This document shows, one piece after another, positions 14,791 to 22,812 of a stretch of DNA of 24,176 bases (position 1 is the first letter of the stretch; the number at the start of each line of letters is the position of its first letter). Source of the DNA: CAYLLD01 sp964425135 (lineage in GTDB: Bacteria; Pseudomonadota; Alphaproteobacteria; Rhodobacterales; Rhodobacteraceae); contig CAYRKW010000047.1 in the NCBI GenBank assembly GCA_964425135.1, positions 1 through 24,176 on the forward strand. Direction: 5' to 3'. Made by a program: the position numbers and the translations under genes. The notes below the pieces were generated by a model, which had not been told where the DNA came from, searched no databases, and was given only the letters and a program-made list of their open reading frames with translations.

Positions 14791-16009
14791 CACGGCCCAA
14801 ACGCCCGGTGCGCTCGATGGTGTGCTGGTGCTGGATCTGTCGCGCATTCTTGCCGGACCAACTGCAACGCAGCTCTTGGGGGATCTTGGGGCTACAATCA
14901 TCAAGATCGAAAACCCGCGCACAGGCGGCGATGACACCCGCACGTGGGGACCGCCGTTTGTTGAAACGAAAGACGGCCAAAGCGACCTCAGCGCCTACTT
15001 TCTGGCAGCAAACCGGAACAAGTTTTCTATAGCTGCCGATATCTCAACCCAGGAAGGCGTCGCGCTCATCAAGGAGATCGCAGGTCAGGCGCAGATCGTG
15101 ATCGAAAACTTCAAGCCCGGCGGATTGGCGAAATACGGGCTGGATTACGAAAGCCTGCGGCAGCTGAACCCCGGCCTTGTCTATTGCTCCATCTCAGGCT
15201 TCGGACAAACAGGCCCGAACCGCGAGCAGCCCGGATATGATCTGATGGCGCAAGGCTTTGGCGGCATGATGTCCATCACCGGAGAGCCGGCGGGCGAGCC
15301 GATGAAAGTCGCCGTTGGCATCGCGGATGTGATGTGCGGGATGTATGCGAGCGTGGGCATGCTGGCGGCACTCCGTCATGCAGAGACTACGGGCGAAGGC
15401 CAGCATATCGATCTGTCGTTGGTGGATTCGCAAATGGCCTGGCTAATCAATGAGGGGACAAATTACCTGACCTCTCACCAGCTGCCACAGCGACGCGGCA
15501 ACACGCACCCCAACATCGTGCCTTACGGCGTCTTTCCGACACGGGATGGGCATGTGATCATCGCGGTCGGCAATGACACGCAATTTCAGGCCTTTTGCAG
15601 CGTTTTTCAGCGCCCCGACCTGAAAAACGACCCCCGATTCGAAACAAATCCGCTCCGTATCGCCAATCGCGCGGCAATCGATGCAGCGATTACTGAAATA
15701 TTTCGAGACTTCGAGAGCACGCAAATCATTGAAATGCTACAGTCTGTGAAAGTGCCCGCCGGTCCAATCCACTCCATTGCGCAAGCATTGGGCTCTGATC
15801 AGGCGAAAGCCCGCGATGCCGTTGTCCGCATGAAAGACCCAAGTGCGGCGGCGGGTGAGGTAGACCTGCTGGGAAATCCGCTTAAATTCTCAAAAACACC
15901 GGCCACATATCGAAAAGCGCCCCCAAGGTTTGGAGCGGACACGCACAAGCTGCCTGACATTCTGGCCAATCATGCCGCCCGAAGCAGATCACAAAATGGT
16001 GGGAATTGA
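14774..16009 (+). CDS. Class III CoA-transferase (CaiB/BaiF family)
   Basis: A 411-residue family III CoA-transferase, moving CoA between an acyl-CoA and a free acid through an aspartyl intermediate. The N-terminal signature DLSRILAGPTATQLLGDLGATIIKIENP is clear, as are VIENFKPGGLAKYGLDYE and ISGFGQTGP. The catalytic aspartate is Asp156 in EQPGYDLMAQGFGGMMSITGE. Its start lies 17 bases inside the ThDP-enzyme gene, which indicates translational coupling and a shared pathway. Formyl-CoA transferase paired with oxalyl-CoA decarboxylase is a known example of this pairing, but the partner here does not look like a standard oxalyl-CoA decarboxylase. Other family substrates (carnitine, succinate, citramalate, mesaconate) remain possible. 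Confidence 0.9.
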   Translation: MTVPSDTAQTPGALDGVLVLDLSRILAGPTATQLLGDLGATIIKIENPRTGGDDTRTWGPPFVETKDGQSDLSAYFLAANRNKFSIAADISTQEGVALIKEIAGQAQIVIENFKPGGLAKYGLDYESLRQLNPGLVYCSISGFGQTGPNREQPGYDLMAQGFGGMMSITGEPAGEPMKVAVGIADVMCGMYASVGMLAALRHAETTGEGQHIDLSLVDSQMAWLINEGTNYLTSHQLPQRRGNTHPNIVPYGVFPTRDGHVIIAVGNDTQFQAFCSVFQRPDLKNDPRFETNPLRIANRAAIDAAITEIFRDFESTQIIEMLQSVKVPAGPIHSIAQALGSDQAKARDAVVRMKDPSAAAGEVDLLGNPLKFSKTPATYRKAPPRFGADTHKLPDILANHAARSRSQNGGN

Positions 16010-16104
16010 TCACATTCACGCGGCATAACGCTGATGTGATGTGACCTTTCGGTCAATTCCGATAGCCGTGGTTTTAACGAAGTGTGTAAGTATCGAGGTA
16101 CACA
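16010..16104 (+). promoter_or_regulatory. Leader of the TPR-opgCGH cluster with hairpins
   Basis: This 95-base gap separates the CoA-transferase from the TPR gene. It has a short stem TGACC-TTTC-GGTCA (16042-16055). Just before the ATG, TGTGTA (16083-16088) pairs with TACACA (16099-16104). The GAGG ribosome-binding site (16095-16098) sits in the loop of the latter, so the structure could affect initiation. Two overlapping ATGTGA copies (16034-16044) face a TCACAT at 16010-16015. No promoter hexamers are obvious. Confidence 0.35.
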
Positions 16105-17469
16105 ATGTTTACGGATGTCTGTTCCTGCGAAGTCAGCCTAACCGATCGTGAAGCCTTGGGCGAATGGAACGGGGTCATTCGCGGTGTGCTCTCGCACGGG
16201 CAAGCCGCCGGGGAACACCTGACACGGCTGATCACGCGCGCGCCCGACTTTGCCATGGGGCACGCAATGAAAGGGCTGGCCTGCCTGATGCTGGGCCGGT
16301 CGGAAATGATGGCACCAGCGCGTGCTGCAAGCCAGCAAGCACAACGCGCTTTGGCCTTTGGCGGCGCAACAAAGCGCGAACGGCTATGGTGTGCGGCGCT
16401 GGAAAACTGGCTGGACGGCAAGCCAAGCGCGGCCATCATCAGGATGGAAGAAGCGTTGGTACTGAACCGCGCCGACACGATCAGCATGAAACTGTCCCAC
16501 GGCATCCGCTTCATGCTGGGGGACAACTACGGGATGCGGCGCTCGATTGAACGCTCGCTCGATGCACATAACACTGACCACCCGCTCTATGGCTACGCGC
16601 TTGGCTGTCATGCGTTTGCACTCGAAGAAACCGGCAGCTATTCCGAGGCCGAGCGCGCGGGTCTGCGCGGCCTGCAATATGCAACTGATGATGCCTGGGG
16701 CCTGCACGCGGTGACGCATGTGTATGACATGACGCACAGGACCGCTCGCGGGCTCGACCTGATTGATCAAAATGCCAACGCCTGGGGTCATTGCAACAAC
16801 TTTCGCTTCCACGTCTGGTGGCACAAGGCGCTTTTGCATCTCGATCAGGGTGAAATTGATGCGGTGCTTGATCTTTACGATACCAAAGTGCGCGACGAGA
16901 AAACCGACGACTTTCGCGATTTTTCCAACGCCAGCTCCCTGCTGATGCGTTTGGAGCTTGAGGGTATAGATATCGGCGACCGTTGGGTCGAACTGGCCAA
17001 TCTGGCAGAGACGCGGACCGATGATGGCAGCCTGACCTTTGCCGATATGCACTATATGCTGGCTTTGATCGGTGATGACCGTCCCGATGCGGTCTCTCGC
17101 ATGACTGTCGCCGTGGCCCAGAACGCCCGGCGGGGTGATGATATGGCAGCCGTGATGGATACCCCCGGCATCGCCACCGCAAAAGGCCTGTCTGCCTTCG
17201 GTCAAGCGCAGTACGATAAGGCGTTTTCCTATCTCAAAACCGCGCAAACCGATTTTCAGGCCATGGGTGGCAGCCATGCTCAGCGCGACGTGTTTGAACG
17301 GTTGACGATTGAGGCAGGCCTGCGCGCTGGTCGTCTGACCGAAACCAAGGCGCTCATTAATGCCCGGTCCGCTTTGCGCGATGGCGCAACCGACACCTTT
17401 GCCGCAAACCGGCTGGCGCAGATCGCAGATTTGCAAGCTCTTTCGGCCTCCTATACCGCTGCCGAGTAA
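16105..17469 (+). CDS. Tetratricopeptide-repeat protein, TTC38-like
   Basis: A 454-residue, mostly helical soluble protein without signal peptide or membrane segments. Repeated helix pairs resemble TPR units, for example APDFAMGHAMKGLACLMLGR, HPLYGYALGCHAFALEETG, and FHVWWHKALLHLDQGEIDAVLDLYD near residues 232-257. The pattern WGLHAVTHVYDMTHR near residue 197 and the WWHKALL block fit the TTC38-type tetratricopeptide family, which spans bacteria and animals and has no firmly known biochemical role. The ATG has a GAGG site six bases upstream. It ends 12 bases before opgC, so it is probably co-transcribed with the glucan genes. Whether it helps glucan synthesis or merely shares a transcript is open. 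Confidence 0.78.
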   Translation: MFTDVCSCEVSLTDREALGEWNGVIRGVLSHGQAAGEHLTRLITRAPDFAMGHAMKGLACLMLGRSEMMAPARAASQQAQRALAFGGATKRERLWCAALENWLDGKPSAAIIRMEEALVLNRADTISMKLSHGIRFMLGDNYGMRRSIERSLDAHNTDHPLYGYALGCHAFALEETGSYSEAERAGLRGLQYATDDAWGLHAVTHVYDMTHRTARGLDLIDQNANAWGHCNNFRFHVWWHKALLHLDQGEIDAVLDLYDTKVRDEKTDDFRDFSNASSLLMRLELEGIDIGDRWVELANLAETRTDDGSLTFADMHYMLALIGDDRPDAVSRMTVAVAQNARRGDDMAAVMDTPGIATAKGLSAFGQAQYDKAFSYLKTAQTDFQAMGGSHAQRDVFERLTIEAGLRAGRLTETKALINARSALRDGATDTFAANRLAQIADLQALSASYTAAE

Positions 17470-17481
17470 ACCAAAAAGAGC

Positions 17482-18744
17482 ATGACTTTGGCGCATCCAA
17501 CGTTCGTATCCGCAGCCTCCCCGTCAGCGACGCCCAGACCGGCGGCGCACGCAAAGGTGCGCGATATCCGGCTGGATTTCTTCCGCGGTATTGCGATGTT
17601 CATCATCCTGTTTGCCCATACGCCCGGCAACTGGTTCACCAGCTGGATCCCCGCGCGCTGGGGCTTTTCTGACGCAACCGAGATGTTTGTGTTCTGCTCT
17701 GGTATGGCCAGCGCCATCGCCTTTGGCATGACCTTTGACCGCGCCGGGATTGCTCTTGGCAGTGCCCGCGTCGCCTATCGTATCTGGCAGGTGTACTGGG
17801 CGCATGTGGGGCTGTTTTTTGCAACAGTGGCGCTTGTGGTCTATTTCACCGATCTGGGCGTGACGGGCCGAAACTACTGGGGAAATCTGAACCTGTGGAT
17901 GCTGTTTGTCGAAGGGGATCTTTGGAAAAACCCCAATATGCTGTTCAGCTTCATGACGCTGCAATGGGTGCCAAACCTCTTTGATATCCTGCCAATGTAT
18001 ATGGTCATTCTGGCGATGATGCCGGTGGTAATCCTGCTCCAGCGCGTGCATTTCGGGCTGGTGGTTGCCGCGTCGCTTGCCCTCTGGGTGCTATCGCAAC
18101 GCGCACTCACGGAAAGCCTGGGACTGCCCTATCTGAACTTCACTGCGGAGCCATGGATTGGTGACGATGATTGGCAGCGGCGCTGGTTTCTCAATCCCTT
18201 TGGCTGGCAGCTTGTCTTTTTTACCGGCTTTGCCCTGATGCGCGGCTGGATCCCGAAACCACCCGTCAATATCTGGCTTGTGGGGCTGACTGCCCTGATC
18301 GTGATCGCGAATATCCCTGTGTCCAATATAGGCGTGCGGGAGTTTGGTTTTGATTGGGCGCGCGAGTGGCGCGGTGACCACCGTCAGTGGTTTTCAAAAA
18401 CCGATTTCGGCGTGCTTCGCTATGCGCAATTCCTCGCACTGGCCTACCTCGCGTGGGTGATCGCAGGCGATGGGGGCGACCGTCTGCGCGCCGGGGCCAG
18501 CGCGCTTGGACGTGCCTGGTCGCCCGTTCTGGCCACGATCCTGAAAGTCGGGCAGCAATCGCTTGCGGTTTTCGTTGTGTCTATCCTTGTGGGGCGGCTC
18601 AACGGGTTTCTGCTCGATGTCATCGGGCGTGATATTTGGACGATGGTTGCAATCAATGGCTTTGGCATGATGCTGCTGGTGCTGACCGCCTATGCCGCAG
18701 GCTGGTTCAAATCGCAGCCATGGCGCGTGGGGCAGAGCGCGTGA
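17482..18744 (+). CDS. opgC: OpgC membrane protein, glucan succinyl/acyl-modifying
   Basis: A 420-residue polytopic inner-membrane protein of the OpgC family, which decorates osmoregulated periplasmic glucans with succinyl groups. After a proline/alanine-rich N-terminus of about 25 residues comes the family hallmark DIRLDFFRGIAMFIILFAHTPGNW. Roughly ten hydrophobic segments follow, including FFATVALVVYFTDL, MVILAMMPVVILL and LALAYLAWVIAG. SDATEMFVFCSGMASAIAFG near residue 67 is also typical. The purine run before the ATG ends one base from it, so the ribosome-binding site is poor and coupling to the TPR gene is plausible. The stop overlaps the opgG start by one base (TGATG). Confidence 0.93.
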   Translation: MTLAHPTFVSAASPSATPRPAAHAKVRDIRLDFFRGIAMFIILFAHTPGNWFTSWIPARWGFSDATEMFVFCSGMASAIAFGMTFDRAGIALGSARVAYRIWQVYWAHVGLFFATVALVVYFTDLGVTGRNYWGNLNLWMLFVEGDLWKNPNMLFSFMTLQWVPNLFDILPMYMVILAMMPVVILLQRVHFGLVVAASLALWVLSQRALTESLGLPYLNFTAEPWIGDDDWQRRWFLNPFGWQLVFFTGFALMRGWIPKPPVNIWLVGLTALIVIANIPVSNIGVREFGFDWAREWRGDHRQWFSKTDFGVLRYAQFLALAYLAWVIAGDGGDRLRAGASALGRAWSPVLATILKVGQQSLAVFVVSILVGRLNGFLLDVIGRDIWTMVAINGFGMMLLVLTAYAAGWFKSQPWRVGQSA

Positions 18745-20270
18745 TGTTGCGGCGTGAGTTCATAGCAAGCCTGGCCGCCTTGGTCGGCACACCCGGTTTT
18801 GCCCAAACCGCCGGCGAGCCGGGCCTGCAAACCCAAGACGCAGGCACCCCGTTTCAACCCGATGATGTGGTCGCAATGGCGCGGAACCTGAGCCAGCGCG
18901 ACTACCAAACGCCGGTCGCGATCCCTGAGCCTTGGACAAGCATCACCTACGAAGACTATGTGTCGATCTGGTTCGATGGTCGCAACGCACTGTGGGAAGG
19001 CGAAGACGACACGCCCCTGCGCATGGATGTCTTTGCGCCGGGCCTCTATTTCCCGCACCCGATCAACATTTCGGTGGTTGAGGACGGCGTTGCCAAAACC
19101 TTGGGGTTCGATCTGGGCGTGTTTGACAAAACCGACAAATTCCCCGACCTGCCCATCGATGATACGCTCGGCTATTCCGGCCTGCGTTTGCGGGCGGAAC
19201 TGGAAAAGCCAAGCATCTATCAGGAATTCGCCGTCTTTCAGGGGGCGAGCTATTTTCGCGCCATTGGCACCGGTGAAATCTACGGGCTCTCTGCCCGTGG
19301 CCTCGCGATTGATACCGCCAGCCCGGAAGGCGAGGAATTCCCCGACTTCCGTAGCTTCTGGCTCGAAAAACCCGCACCCGGCTCGCAGACCTTCGTGCTG
19401 CACGCACTTTTGGATAGCCCCAGTTGCAGCGGGGCCTACCGGTTTGAGATCACCCATGGCGCGCCTTTGGTCATGGATGTCACCGCCCGGATTTTCCCCC
19501 GCCGTGATATAGACAATATCGGCATCGGGCCGCTGACCTCGATGTTCCAATACGACCAGACGAACCGGCACAGGTTCACCGATTTCCGGCCAGCCGTGCA
19601 CGATTCCGACGGGTTGCTGATCATGAATGGTGCGGGCGAGACGATCTGGCGGCCACTAGCGAACCCCACCCAGCTTCAGATCAGCGCGTTTGTCGATGAA
19701 AATCCCAAAGGCTTCGGCCTGATGCAGCGCGCCCGCAATTTCAGCGACTTTGCCGATCTTCAGGCCCTCTACCACCGTCGCCCGGGCGTTTGGGTTGAGC
19801 CCAAAGGGGACTGGGGCCAGGGCAGCGTGTCCCTTGTCGAGATCCCCACCCCGACGGAGATTTTTGATAATATCGTCTGTTATTGGCGGCCACGAGACGG
19901 GCTGGCCAAAGGATCCGACAACAGCTTCGCATACCGCCTGACCTGGGGCGAAGACAGCGATTATGGCGACGGCCTGCAGGTGCTGAACACGATGATCGGC
20001 TCTGCCTTCGACAATGACGGTACGATTGTCGCGATCGACTTTGCGCCCGGCCCGAATGTTCCAGAAGATCTGGATGAGATCGTCAAGGTCGTGCAAGCCA
20101 GCGCGGGTGAGGTATCGGCCGGTGTCCTGCAACGAAACCCGGAAACAGGCGGGCCACGTCTGGCGTTCAAATTCCACCCCGGCGATGCGCAACTGATCGA
20201 ATTCCGCGCGCAACTGCGCTTGAACGGCGACCCGTTAAGCGAAGTCTGGCTGTATCGGTGGACCGCATGA
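18744..20270 (+). CDS. opgG: Periplasmic glucan biosynthesis protein OpgG/OpgD (MdoG family)
   Basis: A 508-residue periplasmic protein needed to build osmoregulated periplasmic glucans with OpgH. A longer upstream frame exists inside opgC, but the ATG at 18744 overlaps the opgC stop (TGATG) and directly gives a signal peptide, so it is preferred. That signal, MLRREFIASLAALVGTPGFAQ, carries a twin-arginine-like RREFI motif, as in E. coli OpgD, rather than a plain Sec signal. The MdoG domain follows, with FQPDDVVAMARNLSQRDY, YEDYVSIWFDG, an LGYSGLRLRAEL segment, and the late WRPRDGLAKGSDNSFAYRLTWGED block. The length matches E. coli OpgG (511 residues). The end overlaps the opgH start by four bases. 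Confidence 0.94.
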   Translation: MLRREFIASLAALVGTPGFAQTAGEPGLQTQDAGTPFQPDDVVAMARNLSQRDYQTPVAIPEPWTSITYEDYVSIWFDGRNALWEGEDDTPLRMDVFAPGLYFPHPINISVVEDGVAKTLGFDLGVFDKTDKFPDLPIDDTLGYSGLRLRAELEKPSIYQEFAVFQGASYFRAIGTGEIYGLSARGLAIDTASPEGEEFPDFRSFWLEKPAPGSQTFVLHALLDSPSCSGAYRFEITHGAPLVMDVTARIFPRRDIDNIGIGPLTSMFQYDQTNRHRFTDFRPAVHDSDGLLIMNGAGETIWRPLANPTQLQISAFVDENPKGFGLMQRARNFSDFADLQALYHRRPGVWVEPKGDWGQGSVSLVEIPTPTEIFDNIVCYWRPRDGLAKGSDNSFAYRLTWGEDSDYGDGLQVLNTMIGSAFDNDGTIVAIDFAPGPNVPEDLDEIVKVVQASAGEVSAGVLQRNPETGGPRLAFKFHPGDAQLIEFRAQLRLNGDPLSEVWLYRWTA

Positions 20271-22156
20271 CCCGATACGCCGCCAGCTATATGCCACCGC
20301 AAGCACCCCTGGAGATGCAGCCGCAGACATTTTCGGACGTGCGCAACACCGGGCCAATGCGTCGCAGCGGACGCCCATACGCACTGATCTGGCGACTGGC
20401 AGCCTTTGTCCCGACAGCGCTCCTGACGGTGATCCTATGTGTCTCAATCAAGCGCTATCTTGACCTCGGTGGCGTGACTACCTTTGAAACCTTTGCCCTG
20501 ATGTTGGTCGGGCTGACCTTTGTCTGGTTGGTCTTTTCGGCAAACACGGTCTGTCTTGGCCTGATCCGGGTGGCCCTGAGGCGCTCGGACAAAACCTCTG
20601 CCATCCCCCCCCACACACCAATCGATGTGGCGCTGCTGGTCCCGATCTATAACGAAGCGACATGGGATGTATTCGGCAATGCCGCTGCGATGCTCAAGGC
20701 ATTAAGCGCTCAGGCCGACGGGAACCGCTACAGCCTTTTCATTCTGAGCGATACGATAGATGCGGCGGTCGCTGCACAGGAAGAGCGCGCGTTTGCAGCG
20801 CTGCAATCGGATACTTTTCCCGGCATTTCCGTGCATTATCGGCGCCGTCTGGAAAACACCGACAAGAAGGTCGGCAATATCTACGACTGGATCGAAAACT
20901 GGGGCGCTACCTTTGAGGCCATGCTCGTGCTGGACGCCGATAGCCTGATGAGCAGCCACGCCATCCGACAACTTGTGCAGGCGCTGGTGGCCGACCCCGA
21001 AGCGGGCCTGATCCAAAGCCGACCCACACTGATCGGGGCCGAGACGCTGTTTGGTCGGGTGCAGCAGTTTTCCAATGCGGTCTATGGCTGGATCCTGGCC
21101 GAGGGGCTCGACAGTTGGGCACAACGTGAAGGCAACTACTGGGGGCATAACGCGATCATCCGTACCCGTGCTTTTGCGCAAAGCGCGCGACTGCCGTATC
21201 TGACCGGATGGCGCGGAACGCAACGACTGATCCTCAGCCATGATTTTGTCGAGGCTGGCATGCTGCGCCGGGCGGGCTGGGGCGTGCGCTTCCTGCCGCG
21301 CATCGGTGGCAGCTATGAAGAAACGCCGCAAACCCTGATCGATTATATCTTGCGCGACCGGCGTTGGTGCCACGGCAACATGCAGCACCTGCGCCTTTTG
21401 TCCACGCGCGGCTTTCACGTCATCTCGCGCATTCATCTGCTGCAAGGCGCGCTGTCCTTCCTGATGTCACCAGCCTGGCTTGCTGTGGTCATTCTCTGGT
21501 CTTTCATGGGATCACGGGCGCAAGCCCCCAGTGGCTATTTCTCACCCACGAACCCCCTGCAACCCATCTGGCCGGAGCAACAGCAGGACGTCGCATGGGT
21601 TTATCTGATGATCGTCTATGGGATGCTCCTGTTTCCCAAAATCACAGGCGCCATCCTGTTTGGCATGCGGCGCGGAACACGCGCGGCATATGGATCCAAT
21701 GCGATGTTTGCAGGCTCGACGCTCTTCGAGCTTTTCATCTCGATCCTCTATGCGCCGATCATGATGGTGCAGCACACAATCGCAACAGGCTATGCACTGC
21801 TGGACCGATCCGTCGGCTGGGCACCACAAAACCGGGGCGTTGAGGGATATAGCTGGCGCGAGACATTGCGGTTTCACTGGGTCGAGACCTGTTTGGGGGT
21901 TTTCCTGCTGGGCAGCATCCTGTTCGCCAATGTCTCCGCACTGATCCTGCCCATCGCGCTCAGCCTTGCCATCGCCGTCCCACTGTCAAAGCTCAGCGCC
22001 GTGCGCGTGCACAATCTGGGTGCGCGCGTCTTGCGGCTGGACACCCCGCATACGTTGAAAGAGCCGCAGATCATCAGCTCCGCACGCAAAGAACGCGCCT
22101 CGATGAAAACGCTCCTGACAAAGACACCAGCGCCAGAGGTCATCGCAGCAGAATAA
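20267..22156 (+). CDS. opgH: Glucan glucosyltransferase OpgH (MdoH)
   Basis: A 629-residue inner-membrane GT2 glucosyltransferase that polymerises glucose from UDP-glucose into the periplasmic glucan backbone. Two N-terminal membrane segments (AAFVPTALLTVILCV and FALMLVGLTFVWLVF) precede the catalytic domain: LLVPIYNEA near residue 123, ILSDTIDA near 159, VLDADSL near 221, SHDFVEA near 323 and RDRRWCHGNMQH near 363. Several membrane helices follow. The protein is much shorter than E. coli OpgH (847 residues), mainly lacking the long cytoplasmic N-terminus that binds FtsZ there. A GTG at 20258 is possible, but the ATG at 20267 forms the ATGA overlap with opgG. Substrate would come from GalU. 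Confidence 0.94.
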   Translation: MTRYAASYMPPQAPLEMQPQTFSDVRNTGPMRRSGRPYALIWRLAAFVPTALLTVILCVSIKRYLDLGGVTTFETFALMLVGLTFVWLVFSANTVCLGLIRVALRRSDKTSAIPPHTPIDVALLVPIYNEATWDVFGNAAAMLKALSAQADGNRYSLFILSDTIDAAVAAQEERAFAALQSDTFPGISVHYRRRLENTDKKVGNIYDWIENWGATFEAMLVLDADSLMSSHAIRQLVQALVADPEAGLIQSRPTLIGAETLFGRVQQFSNAVYGWILAEGLDSWAQREGNYWGHNAIIRTRAFAQSARLPYLTGWRGTQRLILSHDFVEAGMLRRAGWGVRFLPRIGGSYEETPQTLIDYILRDRRWCHGNMQHLRLLSTRGFHVISRIHLLQGALSFLMSPAWLAVVILWSFMGSRAQAPSGYFSPTNPLQPIWPEQQQDVAWVYLMIVYGMLLFPKITGAILFGMRRGTRAAYGSNAMFAGSTLFELFISILYAPIMMVQHTIATGYALLDRSVGWAPQNRGVEGYSWRETLRFHWVETCLGVFLLGSILFANVSALILPIALSLAIAVPLSKLSAVRVHNLGARVLRLDTPHTLKEPQIISSARKERASMKTLLTKTPAPEVIAAE

Positions 22157-22290
22157 GTTTTGCAAACGCGTGCGATAATGAATGAATGCCGCCACCCGTA
22201 ACACGAGGCATCACATTGCTGCGAGTAGGAGTGCCGTAAGCGCGCCGGTTGGGCTAAACGATCAGTATTGCAAGCCGAAAGGAAAAACCC
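22157..22290 (+). other. Intergenic region after opgH
   Basis: 134 bases separate opgH from the YHS-protein gene. No terminator with a T-run is visible. The only clear signal is the GAAAGGA ribosome-binding site at 22277-22283 serving the GTG start at 22291. A promoter is likely in this gap but cannot be assigned. Confidence 0.4.
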
Positions 22291-22803
22291 GTGAAATGGT
22301 TTATCGCCGCTGCTGTCCTCGCCGTCTCTGGTGCCGCCGCTTTTGCTGGCGATCAATACATTGATAAGACAGGCTACGCCGTCTCCGGCTATGATGTTGT
22401 CGCCTATTTCGGTCTGGAACAATCCGCCCCCGGCGCATCGCAGCCAGCTGCCGTGCCAGGCAACGTGAACATCACTGCCGAATATAACGGCGCGACTTTC
22501 GCCTTCTCGACAGAGGCCAACCGTGATGCCTTCGTCGCGGACCCGGCGCGTTATGCACCGCAGTATGATGGCCACTGCGCCTTTGGTATCGCTCAAGGCG
22601 GCAAGGTGCCAAGCAATCCGAACCTCTGGCGGATCGTAGATGACAAGCTCTACCTCAACATCACGCAAGCTGTTGTCGGCATGTGGGAAGAGGATATCTC
22701 CGGCAATATATCCCTTGCTGAAGACAACTGGACCGATTTAGAATCTAAGAGGGCTTCGACCAGAACCATCCCGCAGTTCAGCTCTTCTGCGCCAGAAAAT
22801 TAA
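22291..22803 (+). CDS. Exported YHS-domain protein
   Basis: A 170-residue protein with a Sec signal peptide (MKWFIAAAVLAVSGAAAFA, cleavage before GDQ). The mature part has a YHS-type domain: DKTGYAVSGYDVVAYF near residues 24-39, then ATFAFSTEANRDAFVADPARYAPQYDGHCAFG near residues 69-100. YHS domains are small and often metal-binding, and exported versions of this type are common in proteobacteria with no assigned reaction. The start codon is GTG, chosen because it follows GAAAGGA by seven bases and gives a clean signal peptide. The C-terminal 35 residues, rich in Ser and Thr, extend beyond the domain. The rhodanese gene follows after nine bases, so the two are probably co-transcribed. Confidence 0.85.
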   Translation: MKWFIAAAVLAVSGAAAFAGDQYIDKTGYAVSGYDVVAYFGLEQSAPGASQPAAVPGNVNITAEYNGATFAFSTEANRDAFVADPARYAPQYDGHCAFGIAQGGKVPSNPNLWRIVDDKLYLNITQAVVGMWEEDISGNISLAEDNWTDLESKRASTRTIPQFSSSAPEN

Positions 22804-22812
22804 AAACGGCTC

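Noticed and set aside
13192..16009. Assignment as oxc/frc oxalate degradation operon
   Set aside because: The gene pairing fits, but the ThDP enzyme differs from remembered oxalyl-CoA decarboxylase sequence in the N-terminal and ThDP-motif regions. Kept only as an analogy.
16384..17496. A 370-codon open frame antisense to the TPR gene
   Set aside because: No recognisable motif or ribosome-binding site. The + strand frame has TPR-like helices and proper spacing to opgC.
18636..18743. N-terminal extension of OpgG into opgC
   Set aside because: It would place the signal peptide internally. The ATG at 18744 overlaps the opgC stop and starts the signal directly.
18690..19601. A 303-codon open frame antisense to opgG
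   Set aside because: No domain features, and it lies wholly against a well-supported MdoG-family gene.
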